A stretch of DNA of 64,000 bases from Desulforamulus hydrothermalis Lam5 = DSM 18033 (GCF_000315365.1 NZ_CAOS01000013.1:186001-250000), one strand, 5' to 3'; counted from the stretch's first letter, positions 9,481 through 19,458 are shown. Notes: a model not told the origin generated them from the sequence alone. Translations and numbers: made by a program.

Positions 9481-9861
9481 TAATACTTAAAAAATTTTAA
9501 TAAAAATTTTTAAAGATGCTGCAATGTGTCGAAAAGATGTGGGTGGAAAATAATTTTCCAAATTGCCACAAACAGTCATAAATGGACAAATATCAAATAT
9601 CTTTAAAACAACAAGCAAAATGAACTGTTAACGGATTAGGCAGGCATTAAATTTTCTGTCATAAAGCGCCCTGACAGTCATATATATATAATGTTAATGT
9701 ATGCCAATGGAAAAAAATTCAGGGAGGAAGGGACTACCTTCCTTCTGCAAAGTAATTGGTTTTTCCTGTCTCTACGGTCCATCATCGCGGAGGAGGGATG
9801 CAGTATTTCAAGATAAATTTCCCTATCATTTTAGGAACTTTGAAGGAGGGGATAATCATTT
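9481..9861. other. non-coding region between tna unit and spoIVA
   Basis: 380 bases, AT-rich, no credible gene. It holds divergent promoter signals. A 23-codon frame from 9798 that overlaps the spoIVA start has its ATG only one base from the AGGAGG and is not supported. Confidence 0.5.
9658..9687 (+). promoter_or_regulatory. possible sigma-E type promoter of spoIVA
   Basis: GTCATAAA at 9659-9666 and CATATATA at 9679-9686, 12-14 bases apart, resemble the mother-cell sigma-E boxes (ATA-rich -35, CATAnnnT -10). spoIVA is transcribed by sigma-E in Bacillus. The match is partial. Confidence 0.35.
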
Positions 9862-11340
9862 ATGGATAAGCTGGATATCTTCCGCGATATAGCGGAGCGG
9901 ACCGGGGGAGATATCTACCTCGGTGTGGTGGGGGGCGTGCGAACCGGCAAATCCACTTTTATTAAAAGATTTATGGAACTGGTTGTCATCCCTAATATTA
10001 AAAATGTTTATGATAAAGAACGGGCCAAGGATGAGCTGCCGCAAAGCGGTGCCGGCAGAACCATTATGACTACCGAACCTAAATTTGTGCCAAATGAAGC
10101 AGTGGAAATTGCTGTTAATCCCAATCTTAAAATCAGGGTAAGACTGGTGGATTGCGTGGGTTACCGTGTACTGGGGGCGCTGGGTTATGAAGAAGAAGAC
10201 GGTCCCCGGATGGTAACCACCCCCTGGTATGAAGAACCCATTCCTTTTCAAGAAGCGGCAGAAATCGGTACCCGTAAAGTGATCTCCGAACATTCTACCA
10301 TCGGGGTAGTGGTTACCACCGACGGCAGTATTACAGATATTCCCAGGGAAAACTATGTTGATGCGGAAGAACGGGTGGTGGAAGAACTTAAGGATATTAA
10401 CAAGCCCTTTGTGATTCTGTTAAACTCCATTAAACCCCAGGCAAATGATACCCTGCAGTTGGCCGCCGAGTTGGAAGAAAAGTATGATGTACCGGTACTG
10501 CCTATTGACTGCGCGGAATTAAAACAACAGGATATACTTAAAATTCTTGAGCAAGTGCTGTTTGAATTTCCGGTTAATGAAGTCAATATCAGCCTGCCTC
10601 TTTGGATTGAGGAACTGGAAAGCAAACACTGGCTCAGGCAGAGCTTTGAAGATGCGGTCAGAGATACCGTACGCCATGTACGCCGCTTGAGAGATATTGA
10701 AACAGCGGTAAACAGTCTGGATAGTTATGATTTTGTGCATCAGGTAAATCTCAAGCAGATGGATATGGGAACCGGATCTGCTTCCATTGAAATGGTTGCA
10801 AAACCGGAGCTGTTTTATCGGGTTCTGGCGGAAGAAACCGGTTTTGCAATTGAAGGTGATCACCACCTGTTCCGGTTGATGAAAGATTTGGCCGTGGCCA
10901 AACGGGAATACGACAAAGTAGCAACTGCCTTGCAGGAAGTACGGGATACCGGTTATGGTGTTGTTACACCCAGGTTGGATGAAATGAACCTGGAGGAACC
11001 GGAATTAATTCGTCAGGGAAATCGTTTTGGTGTTAAGCTGAAAGCCAGCGCACCTTCGTTGCACATTATTAAGGCAGATATTACCACTGAGATTACCCCC
11101 ATTATCGGCACAGAGAAACAATGTGAGGAATTAGTTCAGTATATGCTGGCAGGTTTTGACGAAAATCCACAGAAAATCTGGGAATCCGAGATCTTCGGTA
11201 AAAGCCTGCATGATCTGGTTCGGGAAGGCATTCAGAATAAGCTGCACCGGATGCCGGAAAATGCTCAGGTTAAATTGCAGGAGACTTTACAAAGGATTGT
11301 TAATGAAGGCAGCGGCGGTCTAATTTGCATTATCATTTAA
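9862..11340 (+). CDS. spoIVA: stage IV sporulation protein A, coat basement ATPase
   Basis: Mother-cell ATPase that polymerises on the forespore and anchors the spore coat. 492 residues, the usual length. Walker A GVVGGVRTGKST at residues 21-32, and the conserved C-terminus GGLICIII, which matches the membrane-docking tail of the family. Start ATG 9862 after GAAGGAGGGG. Firm marker of an endospore former. In relatives it follows der-gpsA directly; here the tna unit lies between. Confidence 0.98.
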   Translation: MDKLDIFRDIAERTGGDIYLGVVGGVRTGKSTFIKRFMELVVIPNIKNVYDKERAKDELPQSGAGRTIMTTEPKFVPNEAVEIAVNPNLKIRVRLVDCVGYRVLGALGYEEEDGPRMVTTPWYEEPIPFQEAAEIGTRKVISEHSTIGVVVTTDGSITDIPRENYVDAEERVVEELKDINKPFVILLNSIKPQANDTLQLAAELEEKYDVPVLPIDCAELKQQDILKILEQVLFEFPVNEVNISLPLWIEELESKHWLRQSFEDAVRDTVRHVRRLRDIETAVNSLDSYDFVHQVNLKQMDMGTGSASIEMVAKPELFYRVLAEETGFAIEGDHHLFRLMKDLAVAKREYDKVATALQEVRDTGYGVVTPRLDEMNLEEPELIRQGNRFGVKLKASAPSLHIIKADITTEITPIIGTEKQCEELVQYMLAGFDENPQKIWESEIFGKSLHDLVREGIQNKLHRMPENAQVKLQETLQRIVNEGSGGLICIII

Positions 11341-11354
11341 TTTAATTAGTCAGG

Positions 11355-11396
11355 CAAAACTCCGCAGACGGGCAAGGGTCTGTGGAGTTTTGTTTT
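11355..11396 (+). terminator. spoIVA terminator
   Basis: Fifteen-bp stem with one mismatch (11355-11369 with 11378-11392) around GGGCAAGG, followed by TGTTTTGG. Confidence 0.88.
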
Positions 11397-11716
11397 GGCA
11401 ATCTTATTTTACATACAATTTTTAAGCAAGAAAGAGAAATACTAATATCAGAGTGCGGCAAAGTTCATAAAGGCTGCCCAAACACATCATGCGGGAATAT
11501 TTAAAAACTGCAGCTAAAATCTGAATTTTGTAAAAATGTGTAAATTATTTATTTGATTAAGAAATATAAAGTAAAATAAAGATTGCAGTGGATATTTTAA
11601 GAAAAAAGATATAATTTTAGGCATAATCAATTTGAAGGGTTATTCTTGTAGTGTTATAATGTCTACTGTGAAAGGATAAATATCCACTGAAAACGGACTG
11701 AGGGGTAGGGCGTGCC
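11397..11716. other. AT-rich intergenic region with the hom operon promoter
   Basis: No gene seen. Apart from the promoter at 11632-11660 I see no T-box or other leader motif in front of the ACT-hom-thrB-lysC unit. Confidence 0.5.
11632..11660 (+). promoter_or_regulatory. sigma-A promoter of the ACT-hom-thrB-lysC operon
   Basis: TTGAAG (11632-11637), 17-base spacer, TATAAT (11655-11660), 56 bases before the start codon of the first gene. Confidence 0.8.
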
Positions 11717-12163
11717 GTGTCAAAAAAAGAGTTGCGATACTTCCTGGTACAAGAGGATATTCTCCCGGAAGCCATTTTAAAAACCGTTATGGCCAAAGAA
11801 TTGTTGTTAAGGGGTGAAGCGCACACCGTAAATGAAGCGGTAGAAAAGGTGGATTTAAGCCGCAGCGCTTTTTATAAATATAAGGATAAAGTATTTCCCT
11901 TTCACCAGTGGAGCAAAGGGAAAATTGTCACCCTGGCCTTGATTATGGAACACCGTCCCGGTGTTCTCTCCACGGTATTAAATATCATTGCTTCTGTCAA
12001 GGGCAGTATATTAACCATTAACCAAAACCTGCCCTTACAGGGGCTGGCCAATGCCACTCTGTCAATTGAAACAGCAGAAATGAACCAGGATTTGGAGGAA
12101 TTGCTGCGCATAATCGGTGAGGTGGCAGGAGTGCGCAATGTGCGCCTGTTAGGCCAGAATTAA
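11717..12163 (+). CDS. ACT domain protein, PheB-like
   Basis: 148 residues. N-terminal helical part with an HTH-like segment ([22 protein letters not shown], residues ~38-60) and a C-terminal ACT domain ([21 protein letters not shown]). ACT domains bind amino acids; this family is usually encoded upstream of hom or pheA in Firmicutes and is thought to act as a sensor or regulator. GTG start 11717 behind AGGGGTAGGG. It heads the threonine/lysine unit, 23 bases before hom. Confidence 0.85.
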   Translation: MSKKELRYFLVQEDILPEAILKTVMAKELLLRGEAHTVNEAVEKVDLSRSAFYKYKDKVFPFHQWSKGKIVTLALIMEHRPGVLSTVLNIIASVKGSILTINQNLPLQGLANATLSIETAEMNQDLEELLRIIGEVAGVRNVRLLGQN

Positions 12164-12186
12164 CCGGTGTGGGAAAGGAGAAACCT

Positions 12187-13479
12187 ATGGAACAAGTTAT
12201 AAAAATAGGTCTGTTGGGTCTTGGTACCGTTGGCCGCGGTGTATACCGCATCCTGGCCGAAAACCGGGAAAATATCAGGCAAAGGGTCGGTATCGGGCTG
12301 GAAATTAAAAAAATTATGGTGCGCAATTTAGATAAAGACCGGGGACTTTCTTTACCGGAGGGTATTCTGACCACCAATATTCAGGATATTACCAATGATC
12401 CGGAAATTAAAATTGTGGTGGAAGTGTTGGGAGGTATTCAACCGGCACTGGACTATGTTTTAGAGGCCCTGAACCGTGGCAAAAGTGTCGTGACAGCCAA
12501 TAAAGATATGGTGGCAGAGCACGGCCAGAGACTTTTTAAAGCAGCCCAGACCAACCAGTGCGATTTATTGTTTGAGGCCAGCGTGGCGGGAGGTATCCCG
12601 ATTATTCGCACCTTAAAACAAAGTCTGGCCGGAAATCGCATTGATGAAGTTTTTGGCATTATTAACGGTACCACCAACTATATGCTGACTAAAATGACTC
12701 AGGAAGGCTGCGATTTTAAAGATGTTTTGCAGGAAGCCCAGGCCAAGGGTTATGCGGAAGCTGATCCCACGGCTGATGTGGGAGGCTTTGACGCGGCGAG
12801 AAAAATTGCTATTTTAGCCTCTATTGCCTTTAATACCAGGATACCGCTGCAGCAGGTCTATACAGAAGGCATTACCCATATTACCCCGCAGGATATTTTA
12901 TACGCTAACGAACTAGGATATATCATTAAATTACTGGGTATTGCCAAAAATCGACCGGAAGGCGTTGAAGTAAGAGTTCACCCCACGTTTATTCCGAAAG
13001 ACCATCCCCTGGCTGCGGTGGGCGATGCTTTTAACGCTGTTTTTGTCCGGGGTAATGCGGTGGGAGATACCATGTTTTATGGCCGGGGCGCCGGCGAACT
13101 GCCCACTGCCAGTGCGGTGGTGGCAGATATTATGGATGCGGCCCGGGATATTATACGCAACGTGCCGGGTATTATAGGTTGCACCTGCTTTAAGCAATTG
13201 CCGGTGCTGCCTGTCGGTGAAACACTCAGCAAGTATTATATCAGGTTGCGGGTAGCCGATAAACCCGGCGTACTGGCTTCCATTGCGCTGGTTTTCGGCA
13301 ACAAAGAAGTTAGTCTTAAATCCGTAATCCAGAAAGAAGCTACCGGCAAAACAGCCGAGCTGGTACTGGTAACCCACCGGGTACAAGAACAAAATGTGCA
13401 GGATGCTTTGATGGATATCAAGCAGCTTTCTTCCGTAATGGAAGTGGCTAATGTAATCAGGGTGGAAGGAGAAGAATAA
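12187..13479 (+). CDS. hom: homoserine dehydrogenase
   Basis: Reduces aspartate semialdehyde to homoserine. 430 residues. NAD(P)-binding GLLGLGTVGRGV at residues 7-18, catalytic-domain motifs EVLGGIQPALDYVLEALN and the NGTTNYMLTKM loop, and a C-terminal ACT domain (LRVADKPGVLASIALVFG) for feedback. The start is ATG 12187 after GGAAAGGAG; the open frame extends six codons upstream but that GTG lacks a site. Eight bases separate it from thrB. Confidence 0.97.
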   Translation: MEQVIKIGLLGLGTVGRGVYRILAENRENIRQRVGIGLEIKKIMVRNLDKDRGLSLPEGILTTNIQDITNDPEIKIVVEVLGGIQPALDYVLEALNRGKSVVTANKDMVAEHGQRLFKAAQTNQCDLLFEASVAGGIPIIRTLKQSLAGNRIDEVFGIINGTTNYMLTKMTQEGCDFKDVLQEAQAKGYAEADPTADVGGFDAARKIAILASIAFNTRIPLQQVYTEGITHITPQDILYANELGYIIKLLGIAKNRPEGVEVRVHPTFIPKDHPLAAVGDAFNAVFVRGNAVGDTMFYGRGAGELPTASAVVADIMDAARDIIRNVPGIIGCTCFKQLPVLPVGETLSKYYIRLRVADKPGVLASIALVFGNKEVSLKSVIQKEATGKTAELVLVTHRVQEQNVQDALMDIKQLSSVMEVANVIRVEGEE

Positions 13480-13487
13480 CTGTCTTT

Positions 13488-14387
13488 ATGAATAACATTC
13501 GCGTTTTGGTACCGGCTACCACAGCCAATATGGGACCGGGTTTTGATTGCCTGGGAATGGCGCTGGGGCTTTATAATGAAGTGCATATGGCCCTGTCACC
13601 CGGCAGGCTGTCTATAGATGTGGAAGGGGAAGGGGCAGCTGATATTGAGAAGGATGATAAAAATATTGTCTGGCAGGCTGCCCGGCGGGTTTTTCAGGAG
13701 ATTGGCCAGGCCAATCCCGGCCTTTCTATTAAACTAATTAATAAAATACCCACCGCCCGTGGCCTGGGCAGCAGTGCGGCGGCCATTGTCGGGGGCCTGG
13801 TGGCGGCCAACCGCTTAACCGGGGATACCCTGTCCCGGGACAGGCTGTTAGCCTTGGCCACAGAGCTGGAAGGCCACCCGGATAATGTAGCGCCGGCTTT
13901 GTTAGGGGGAGCAGTGGTATCGGTAATGGCCGAGGGAAAGGTACATTACCTGAAAATTAATCCCCCTGAAGAATTAACTGCGGTGGTGGCTGTCCCGGAT
14001 TTTCCGCTGTCCACCCAGGCAGCCCGGGCTGTGCTGCCGGCGCAGGTAAGCCTGCGGGATGCGGTTTATAACCTGAGCCGTACCGCATTACTGGTAGGCG
14101 CCCTCTGCGCAAAACGGCTGGATTTGCTTTACATAGCCTCCCAGGATGCGTTGCACCAACCTTACCGGACCCCCTTGATTCCGGGCCTTAATCAGGTTAT
14201 CCAGGCGGCCAATGGGGCGGGTGCTTTAAGTGTTACCCTGAGTGGTGCCGGCCCCACTGTAATTGCGCTTACTGACGGTAAAAGTAAAGGAATTGCCGAC
14301 GCAATGCAAAAAGCTTTTGAACAAGCCGGTGTCAGCTGTCGTATCAGTGTGCTGAAGCCGGCAGTTGAAGGAACCAAAATTTTATGA
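13488..14387 (+). CDS. thrB: homoserine kinase
   Basis: GHMP-family kinase that phosphorylates homoserine. 299 residues. Substrate loop PATTANMGPGFDCLGMAL near the N-terminus, ATP loop PTARGLGSSAAAIVGGLVAA near residue 90, and a C-terminal GHMP motif LSVTLSGAGPTVIAL. The ribosome binding site GGAAGGAGAAGAA lies inside the end of hom, so the two are coupled. Confidence 0.97.
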   Translation: MNNIRVLVPATTANMGPGFDCLGMALGLYNEVHMALSPGRLSIDVEGEGAADIEKDDKNIVWQAARRVFQEIGQANPGLSIKLINKIPTARGLGSSAAAIVGGLVAANRLTGDTLSRDRLLALATELEGHPDNVAPALLGGAVVSVMAEGKVHYLKINPPEELTAVVAVPDFPLSTQAARAVLPAQVSLRDAVYNLSRTALLVGALCAKRLDLLYIASQDALHQPYRTPLIPGLNQVIQAANGAGALSVTLSGAGPTVIALTDGKSKGIADAMQKAFEQAGVSCRISVLKPAVEGTKIL

Positions 14388-14440
14388 TTAAATAACTTTA
14401 TGCAAGTAAAGAATTAAATCACCAGAGAGGCGGTAGCAAA

Positions 14441-15679
14441 ATGCTGGTTGTCAAAAAATTTGGCGGCAGTTCAGTGGCCAACCCCGAACGCATAAAAAGA
14501 GTCGCCAAACGGGTTGTGGAAGAACACCAAAAGGGAAATCAGGTGGTGGTGACGGTTTCCGCCATGGGGGATACCACAGATGATTTGATTGCTTTAATGA
14601 AACAGGTCACCAACAACCCTTCCGAGCGGGAAGTAGATATGTTGCTCTCTACCGGAGAGCAGGTTTCCATTGCCCTGTTATCCATGGCTATCCGAGATTT
14701 GGGTTCGGATGTTATTTCTCTTACGGGTGGGCAGGTAGGTATTTATACCGATGATGTGCACACCAAAGCAAAAATACTTAAGATTGAAACCGGTCGTGTA
14801 ATGCAGGAGCTGAACCGGGGCCGGGTGGTGGTGGTGGCCGGCTTCCAGGGTATTAATCCGAACAATGATATTACAACGCTGGGTCGTGGTGGCTCAGATA
14901 CCACCGCCGTAGCCCTGGCAGCCGCTTTGCAGGCAGATGTGTGTGAAATCTTTACCGATGTGGATGGGGTTTATACGGCGGATCCCAGAGTGGTGCCGGA
15001 TGCCAGTAAACTTCCCCGTATTTCTTATGATGAAATGCTGGAGCTGGCCAGCCTGGGAGCCCAGGTATTGCACCCGCGTTCTGTGGAACTGGCCAAACAA
15101 TACGGTATTCCCATTCATGTACGTACAAGTTTTGACTATAGCGAAGGAACTATTGTGGAGGAGGCCCCGAATATGGAAAATGCACCGGTGGTCAGCGGCG
15201 TGGCCCATGATTATAATGTCGCAAAAATTGGTTTGTTTGATGTGCCGGACAGACCCGGCATAGCCATGAAAATATTTAAGGCTTTGTCTGCCCAGAACAT
15301 TAACGTGGATATGATTATTCAGAGCGCCATGCGCAACAACATGAATGATATAGGTTTTACTGTCACCCAGGACGATTTAAGAAAAACCTTGTTAACCATC
15401 GAAGCCATCCAAGAAGAAGTTGGCTTTAAAGGCTATACCCACGACGAAGATGTGGCAAAGGTTTCTATTGTGGGTGCCGGCATGATTTCCCACCCGGGCG
15501 TGGCTGCCGACATGTTTGAGGCATTGGCTGAAGAAGGCATTAACTTAGAAATGATTACCACTTCGGAAATTAAGGTTTCCTGTGTTATTAAAAGATCTGA
15601 AACCCAAAAGGCCGTCCGGGCCCTGCACAAAAAATTTAAGCTGGACAACCTGGAAGAAGCCATTAAGTACGGCAAATAA
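14441..15679 (+). CDS. lysC: aspartate kinase
   Basis: First enzyme of the aspartate family. 412 residues: kinase domain starting [17 protein letters not shown], with [19 protein letters not shown] near residue 145, and two C-terminal ACT domains ([14 protein letters not shown] and [18 protein letters not shown]), the lysine/threonine-sensitive type. ATG start after AGAGAGGCGG. Last gene of the operon that starts at the 11632 promoter; the thrC, dapA and asd genes are not here. Confidence 0.97.
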   Translation: MLVVKKFGGSSVANPERIKRVAKRVVEEHQKGNQVVVTVSAMGDTTDDLIALMKQVTNNPSEREVDMLLSTGEQVSIALLSMAIRDLGSDVISLTGGQVGIYTDDVHTKAKILKIETGRVMQELNRGRVVVVAGFQGINPNNDITTLGRGGSDTTAVALAAALQADVCEIFTDVDGVYTADPRVVPDASKLPRISYDEMLELASLGAQVLHPRSVELAKQYGIPIHVRTSFDYSEGTIVEEAPNMENAPVVSGVAHDYNVAKIGLFDVPDRPGIAMKIFKALSAQNINVDMIIQSAMRNNMNDIGFTVTQDDLRKTLLTIEAIQEEVGFKGYTHDEDVAKVSIVGAGMISHPGVAADMFEALAEEGINLEMITTSEIKVSCVIKRSETQKAVRALHKKFKLDNLEEAIKYGK

Positions 15680-15731
15680 GACTGGCTTGAACGGAACAAA
15701 AGTATAAAATTTTATTCCCAAATGAAAGTAT

Positions 15732-15785
15732 GCTCCCTTGATGGCAAACGTTGAAAATCCGTTTACCATCAAGGGAGCTTTTTTG
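15732..15785 (+). terminator. lysC terminator
   Basis: Long stem 15732-15749 with 15761-15778 (GCTCCCTTGATGG with its complement) and CTTTTTTG after it. Separates the convergent lysC and proC transcripts. Confidence 0.9.
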
Positions 15786-15818
15786 AAAAAAATCCGGTTT
15801 GCCAAAATACTTGGTTGA

Positions 15819-16664
15819 CTATTGTTGAGCGCATTGTTTTTCCACGATAATGCGGCCCAACTCCCGGGAACGCTGGGTAGCCCGCAAAACCGCCCGGCGA
15901 ATGACGCCTTGAAAATTCCCCTTGTTTAATTCATTAATACCGGCCATGGTGGTCCCGTTGGGGGAGGTTACCTGTTGCCGTAATACTTCGGGTGGTTCGC
16001 CTGTTTCCAAAAGCATTTTGGCAGCTCCCACCAATGTTTTTAAGACCAGGGGTCTGGCTAATTCTCTGGGTATGCCGGCATTTTCCCCGGCTTTTTCCAG
16101 GGCTTCCACCAGGTAATAAATATAAGCCGGACCGCTGCCGGACAAGCCTGTTACTGCGTCCAGCAGAGTTTCCTCCAAGATGACCACTTCGCCCATTTTG
16201 CGAAAAATTTCTGCCGCCAGCCCCAACTGATCCTGATTGGTATAACGACCGGCACACAGACCGGTGGCTGATTCCAATACGGCACAGGAAGTATTGGGCA
16301 TGGCCCGCACCACAGGTACGGCCAGGCCCAGTCCGTCCTCAATCAGTGAGGTGGGAATACCGGCCAGCACAGAAATAATCAGTTGATTTTCCTTGACCGC
16401 CCCTGTCAGTTCTTGCAGAGCAGAATAGATATCCTGGGGTTTCATGGCCAGAATAATGACATCTGCCTCACCGGCAGCAGATTTTTTATTATCAACCGGG
16501 ACAATGCCGTAATAGTTGCGCAAGAAGTTTAATCGTTCCTGGTTGCTGCGGTTAGACACCCGGATATCCCCCGGACGCACGGTACCGGTAGACAGCAGGC
16601 CTTTAACCATAGATTCACAGATATTGCCGGCGCCTACAAAAAAGAAAGTCTTTCCTTCCAGCAT
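15819..16664 (-). CDS. proC: pyrroline-5-carboxylate reductase
   Basis: Last step of proline synthesis, NAD(P)H reduction of pyrroline-5-carboxylate. 281 residues. N-terminal Rossmann motif FFVGAGNICESMVKGL and the C-terminal signature AVTGLSGSGPAYIYYLVEAL. The start is ATG 16664, 7-8 bases behind AAAGGGGGA; the frame runs 18 codons further upstream into the proA end without a site. Third gene of proBAC, 19 bases after proA. Confidence 0.97.
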   Translation of the reverse strand: MLEGKTFFFVGAGNICESMVKGLLSTGTVRPGDIRVSNRSNQERLNFLRNYYGIVPVDNKKSAAGEADVIILAMKPQDIYSALQELTGAVKENQLIISVLAGIPTSLIEDGLGLAVPVVRAMPNTSCAVLESATGLCAGRYTNQDQLGLAAEIFRKMGEVVILEETLLDAVTGLSGSGPAYIYYLVEALEKAGENAGIPRELARPLVLKTLVGAAKMLLETGEPPEVLRQQVTSPNGTTMAGINELNKGNFQGVIRRAVLRATQRSRELGRIIVEKQCAQQ

Positions 16665-16683
16665 GTGCAATCCCCCTTTAATT

Positions 16684-17931
16684 TTATGAACGAACTTGGC
16701 CGGTTCCCCTGACCACATATTTATAGCTGGTCAGTTCCCTGAGCCCCATGGGGCCGCGGGCATGCAGTTTCTGGGTGCTGATGCCGATTTCGGCGCCAAA
16801 ACCATATTGGAAGCCGTCCGTAAAACGGGTGGAGGCGTTGTGGTAAACTGCCGCCGCGTCCACCAGCTTTAAAAACCGGGAGGCAGTTTCCTGATTATTG
16901 GTAACAATACTTTCTGAATGACCTGTGCCGTAGGTTTGAATATGCGCCAGTGCTTCTTCCAAGGTTGCCACGATTTTAACAGCCAGTACGGGTGCCAGAA
17001 ACTCGGTGGACCAATCATCCCGGTCTGCCAATTTGACGTCCGGCTGAAGTTCCAGCACAGCCGGGCAGCCGCGAATTTCCACGCCCCTTTGGCGTAGGGC
17101 TTGCAGGGCTTCCGGCAGCCAGGCAGCGGCAATGTTCCGGTGCACCAGGAGAGTTTCGGCGGCATTGCAAACACCATAGCGCTGGCACTTGGCATTCAGA
17201 ATAATTTCCAGAGCCATAGCAGGATCGGCATCTTTATCCACATAGACATGGCAATTTCCGACGCCGGTTTCAATCACCGGTACGGTGGCGGTTTCCACCA
17301 CCCGTTTAATCAGGCCGGCGCCACCCCGGGGAATAACCAGATCTAATAAACCGTTGAGGCGCAGCATTTCATCCACCGCAGACCGGTCTTCGGTATCGAT
17401 AAACTGTACTGCAGCTACCGGCACAGCAGTGCCTGCCAGCCCCTTTTTAATCGAGTTTACCAGTGCCCGGTTGCTGTTCAAGGCGCTGGAGCTGCCCCTT
17501 AACAGCACTGCGCTGCCCGCTTTTAAACACAGGGCGCAGGTATCCACCGTTACATTGGGGCGGGCTTCATAAACCATGCCGATTACACCCATAGGAACCC
17601 GTACTTTATCAATAAGTAAACCATTGGGGCGTTGCCATGACTCTGTTATTTCCCCTACCGGGTCAGGCAATGCGGCTACCTGCTTAACACCTTCTACCAT
17701 ATCATCAATGCGGGCGGCGTTCAGGGCCAGACGGTCCAGCAGAGCAGGACTGAGGCCAGCCTGTTTGCCCCTGGCCAGATCCTCCTGGTTAGCGTACAGG
17801 ATGCTGTCTTTGTCTGCCAGCAGTTGTTGGGCAACTTTCAGCAAAGCAGAATTTTTATCTGCGGTTGTCAGGGTGGCCAGCTGTCTGGAGGCTTCTTTGG
17901 CTTGACGTGCCAACTCTCTTACGATTGACAT
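16684..17931 (-). CDS. proA: glutamate-5-semialdehyde dehydrogenase (gamma-glutamyl phosphate reductase)
   Basis: Reduces glutamyl-5-phosphate. 415 residues. Aldehyde dehydrogenase fold with the catalytic Cys in RYGVCNAAETLLVH near residue 255 and the motif GMVYEARPNVTVD near residue 110. Start ATG 17931 after AAAGGAG. It overlaps the end of proB by 13 bases, so translation is coupled. Confidence 0.97.
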   Translation of the reverse strand: MSIVRELARQAKEASRQLATLTTADKNSALLKVAQQLLADKDSILYANQEDLARGKQAGLSPALLDRLALNAARIDDMVEGVKQVAALPDPVGEITESWQRPNGLLIDKVRVPMGVIGMVYEARPNVTVDTCALCLKAGSAVLLRGSSSALNSNRALVNSIKKGLAGTAVPVAAVQFIDTEDRSAVDEMLRLNGLLDLVIPRGGAGLIKRVVETATVPVIETGVGNCHVYVDKDADPAMALEIILNAKCQRYGVCNAAETLLVHRNIAAAWLPEALQALRQRGVEIRGCPAVLELQPDVKLADRDDWSTEFLAPVLAVKIVATLEEALAHIQTYGTGHSESIVTNNQETASRFLKLVDAAAVYHNASTRFTDGFQYGFGAEIGISTQKLHARGPMGLRELTSYKYVVRGTGQVRS

Positions 17932-19019
17932 AATGAAAAACTCCTTTCGCAAACTAACCAATCTCGATGAATAACTTCCAAGCCACGTTGGGGATTTTTT
18001 ATAACCAGTTTCAGGTCATCGGATGACAGGTTGGAAATGCCGCGGGCCAATTCAATCCCCCGGTCGTCCTCTACCGCCACCACACTGCCGGCGGGAAAGG
18101 TTCCTTTTACTGCGGTGACACCTACTGCCAAAAGGCTTTTATTGTCTTCAGTCAATGCTTTGACAGCCCCCCGGTCAATGGTCAGGGTGCCTCTGGCCAC
18201 ACTGCCAAAGGCAATCCATTGTTTGCGGCTGCGCAAACAGCGGGGTGACGGTTCAAAGCAGGTGCCTGGCCGTTCGCCCGCTGCCACCGCGAGAATGACC
18301 GAAGGATCTTTGCCGCAGGTAACCACCGTACGCACACCGCTGCGGGCAGCAATGCGGGCGGCAGCCAGCTTGGTGCGCATGCCGCCGGTACCTACCGGGC
18401 TACCGCTGCCGCCGGCTGCCTGCATAATGTTTTCATCTACCTGGCGAACCACCGGGATTAACCTGGCCTGCGGGTCTTTACGGGGATCACCGCTGTACAG
18501 ACCGTCTATATCTGTCAGGATAACCAGCAGTGCGGCTTCCACCAATCCTGCCACCAAAGCACTCAGGGTATCGTTATCGCCAAAACGTATTTCAGCAAAA
18601 GCTACCGTGTCGTTTTCATTAACAATCGGCAGCACTTGACGATTCAGCAACACGTTAAATGTGTTGCGGGCATTTAGATAGCGACGGCGGTGCGCCAGAT
18701 CTTCTTTTGTTAATAACACCTGGCCTACCTGAATACCCCTGGCCTGAAACAAGTCGTTATATTTTTCCATCAACAGGCCCTGCCCGACAGCGGCAGCAGC
18801 CTGCCTTTCCGGCATGGTTAAGTTGGAGCGGTGCCAACCCAGTTGCCCCAGACCGGCAGCCACTGCTCCGGAAGAAACCAGGACCGGCTGCCAGCCCCGG
18901 CGCAAAAGCTCAGTTATGGCATCAGCCAGGGCAGCCATACGGGAGTCATCCAGTAATCCTTTGCTATCAGTCAGGCTGCTGCTGCCGATTTTTATGACAA
19001 TTCGTTGACAGTGATCCAT
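17919..19019 (-). CDS. proB: glutamate 5-kinase
   Basis: First step of proline synthesis. 366 residues: amino acid kinase domain beginning RIVIKIGSSSLTDSKG, with SSGAVAAGLGQL near residue 55 and GTGGMRTKLAAARIA near residue 215, and a C-terminal PUA domain. Start ATG 19019, after a weak GGGGGTG site. The open frame reaches 41 codons further into the T-box leader but that is non-coding RNA. Expression is controlled by the T-box at 19045-19316. Confidence 0.97.
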   Translation of the reverse strand: MDHCQRIVIKIGSSSLTDSKGLLDDSRMAALADAITELLRRGWQPVLVSSGAVAAGLGQLGWHRSNLTMPERQAAAAVGQGLLMEKYNDLFQARGIQVGQVLLTKEDLAHRRRYLNARNTFNVLLNRQVLPIVNENDTVAFAEIRFGDNDTLSALVAGLVEAALLVILTDIDGLYSGDPRKDPQARLIPVVRQVDENIMQAAGGSGSPVGTGGMRTKLAAARIAARSGVRTVVTCGKDPSVILAVAAGERPGTCFEPSPRCLRSRKQWIAFGSVARGTLTIDRGAVKALTEDNKSLLAVGVTAVKGTFPAGSVVAVEDDRGIELARGISNLSSDDLKLVIKNPQRGLEVIHRDWLVCERSFSLCQS

Positions 19020-19044
19020 ACTTGCACCCCCTGCAGTTTCCAAA

Positions 19045-19080
19045 ACAAAAACCCTTCCGTCCCAAAAGGACGAAAGGGTT
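19045..19080 (-). terminator. T-box regulated terminator before proB
   Basis: On the minus strand ACCCTTTCGTCC - TTTT - GGGACGGAAGGG followed by TTTTTGTTTT. It overlaps the region the antiterminator would use. Confidence 0.9.
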
Positions 19081-19316
19081 AACTTTCGCGGTACCACCTT
19101 TATTAATGCATAGCATGTAAAAGGCAAAGCAAAGCTATGCATTCACTCACTGCCCTTTATCGGAGGCAAAACCGGTTCGGTTAATTCCCGAACAACTCCG
19201 GAGCGGGTTTCAAAACCTTGGCCTGAGGAACCTTCCAGCCGCTGAGTTCCACTCTCTGTCAGACATGGGGTTTTTACTGTTCTCCATCATGGTCTGGATA
19301 TTATGATGTTGCCACA
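19045..19316 (-). promoter_or_regulatory. T-box leader, proline specifier CCC
   Basis: The T-box sequence AAAGGTGGTACCGCG lies at 19101-19087 on the minus strand, just before the terminator. Upstream are a stem with arms ATGCATAGC/GCTATGCAT (about 19103-19145) and a Stem I region with AGAGAG and GCTGGAAGG. The best specifier candidate is CCC at 19207-19205 in GAAACCCGCTCC, followed by G as expected of a purine. CCC encodes proline, which fits proBAC. Uncharged tRNA-Pro(GGG) should let transcription through; such a tRNA is encoded at 33128. Confidence 0.9.
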
Positions 19317-19346
19317 ATTATAACGATTTTAAAATGCCTCTGTCAA
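19317..19346 (-). promoter_or_regulatory. proBAC promoter
   Basis: TTGACA (19346-19341), 18-base spacer, TATAAT (19322-19317) on the minus strand, directly before the T-box leader. Confidence 0.85.
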
Positions 19347-19458
19347 GTAAAGCGTTATATTACTTTAATAATCTAAAATTTTGGCACCGTTTAATTTTTG
19401 GCACCATGCGGAAAGAAGCTACATAAAATGCATTAGCAAGAAGATGGAGGAATTAATT

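Noticed and set aside
9798-9869. 23-codon leader frame overlapping the spoIVA start
   Set aside because: Its ATG is one base from the AGGAGG, too close for normal initiation, and the peptide has no feature of a regulatory leader.
19020-19142. N-terminal extension of proB
   Set aside because: This is the T-box terminator and antiterminator region; ATG 19019 gives the usual protein start.
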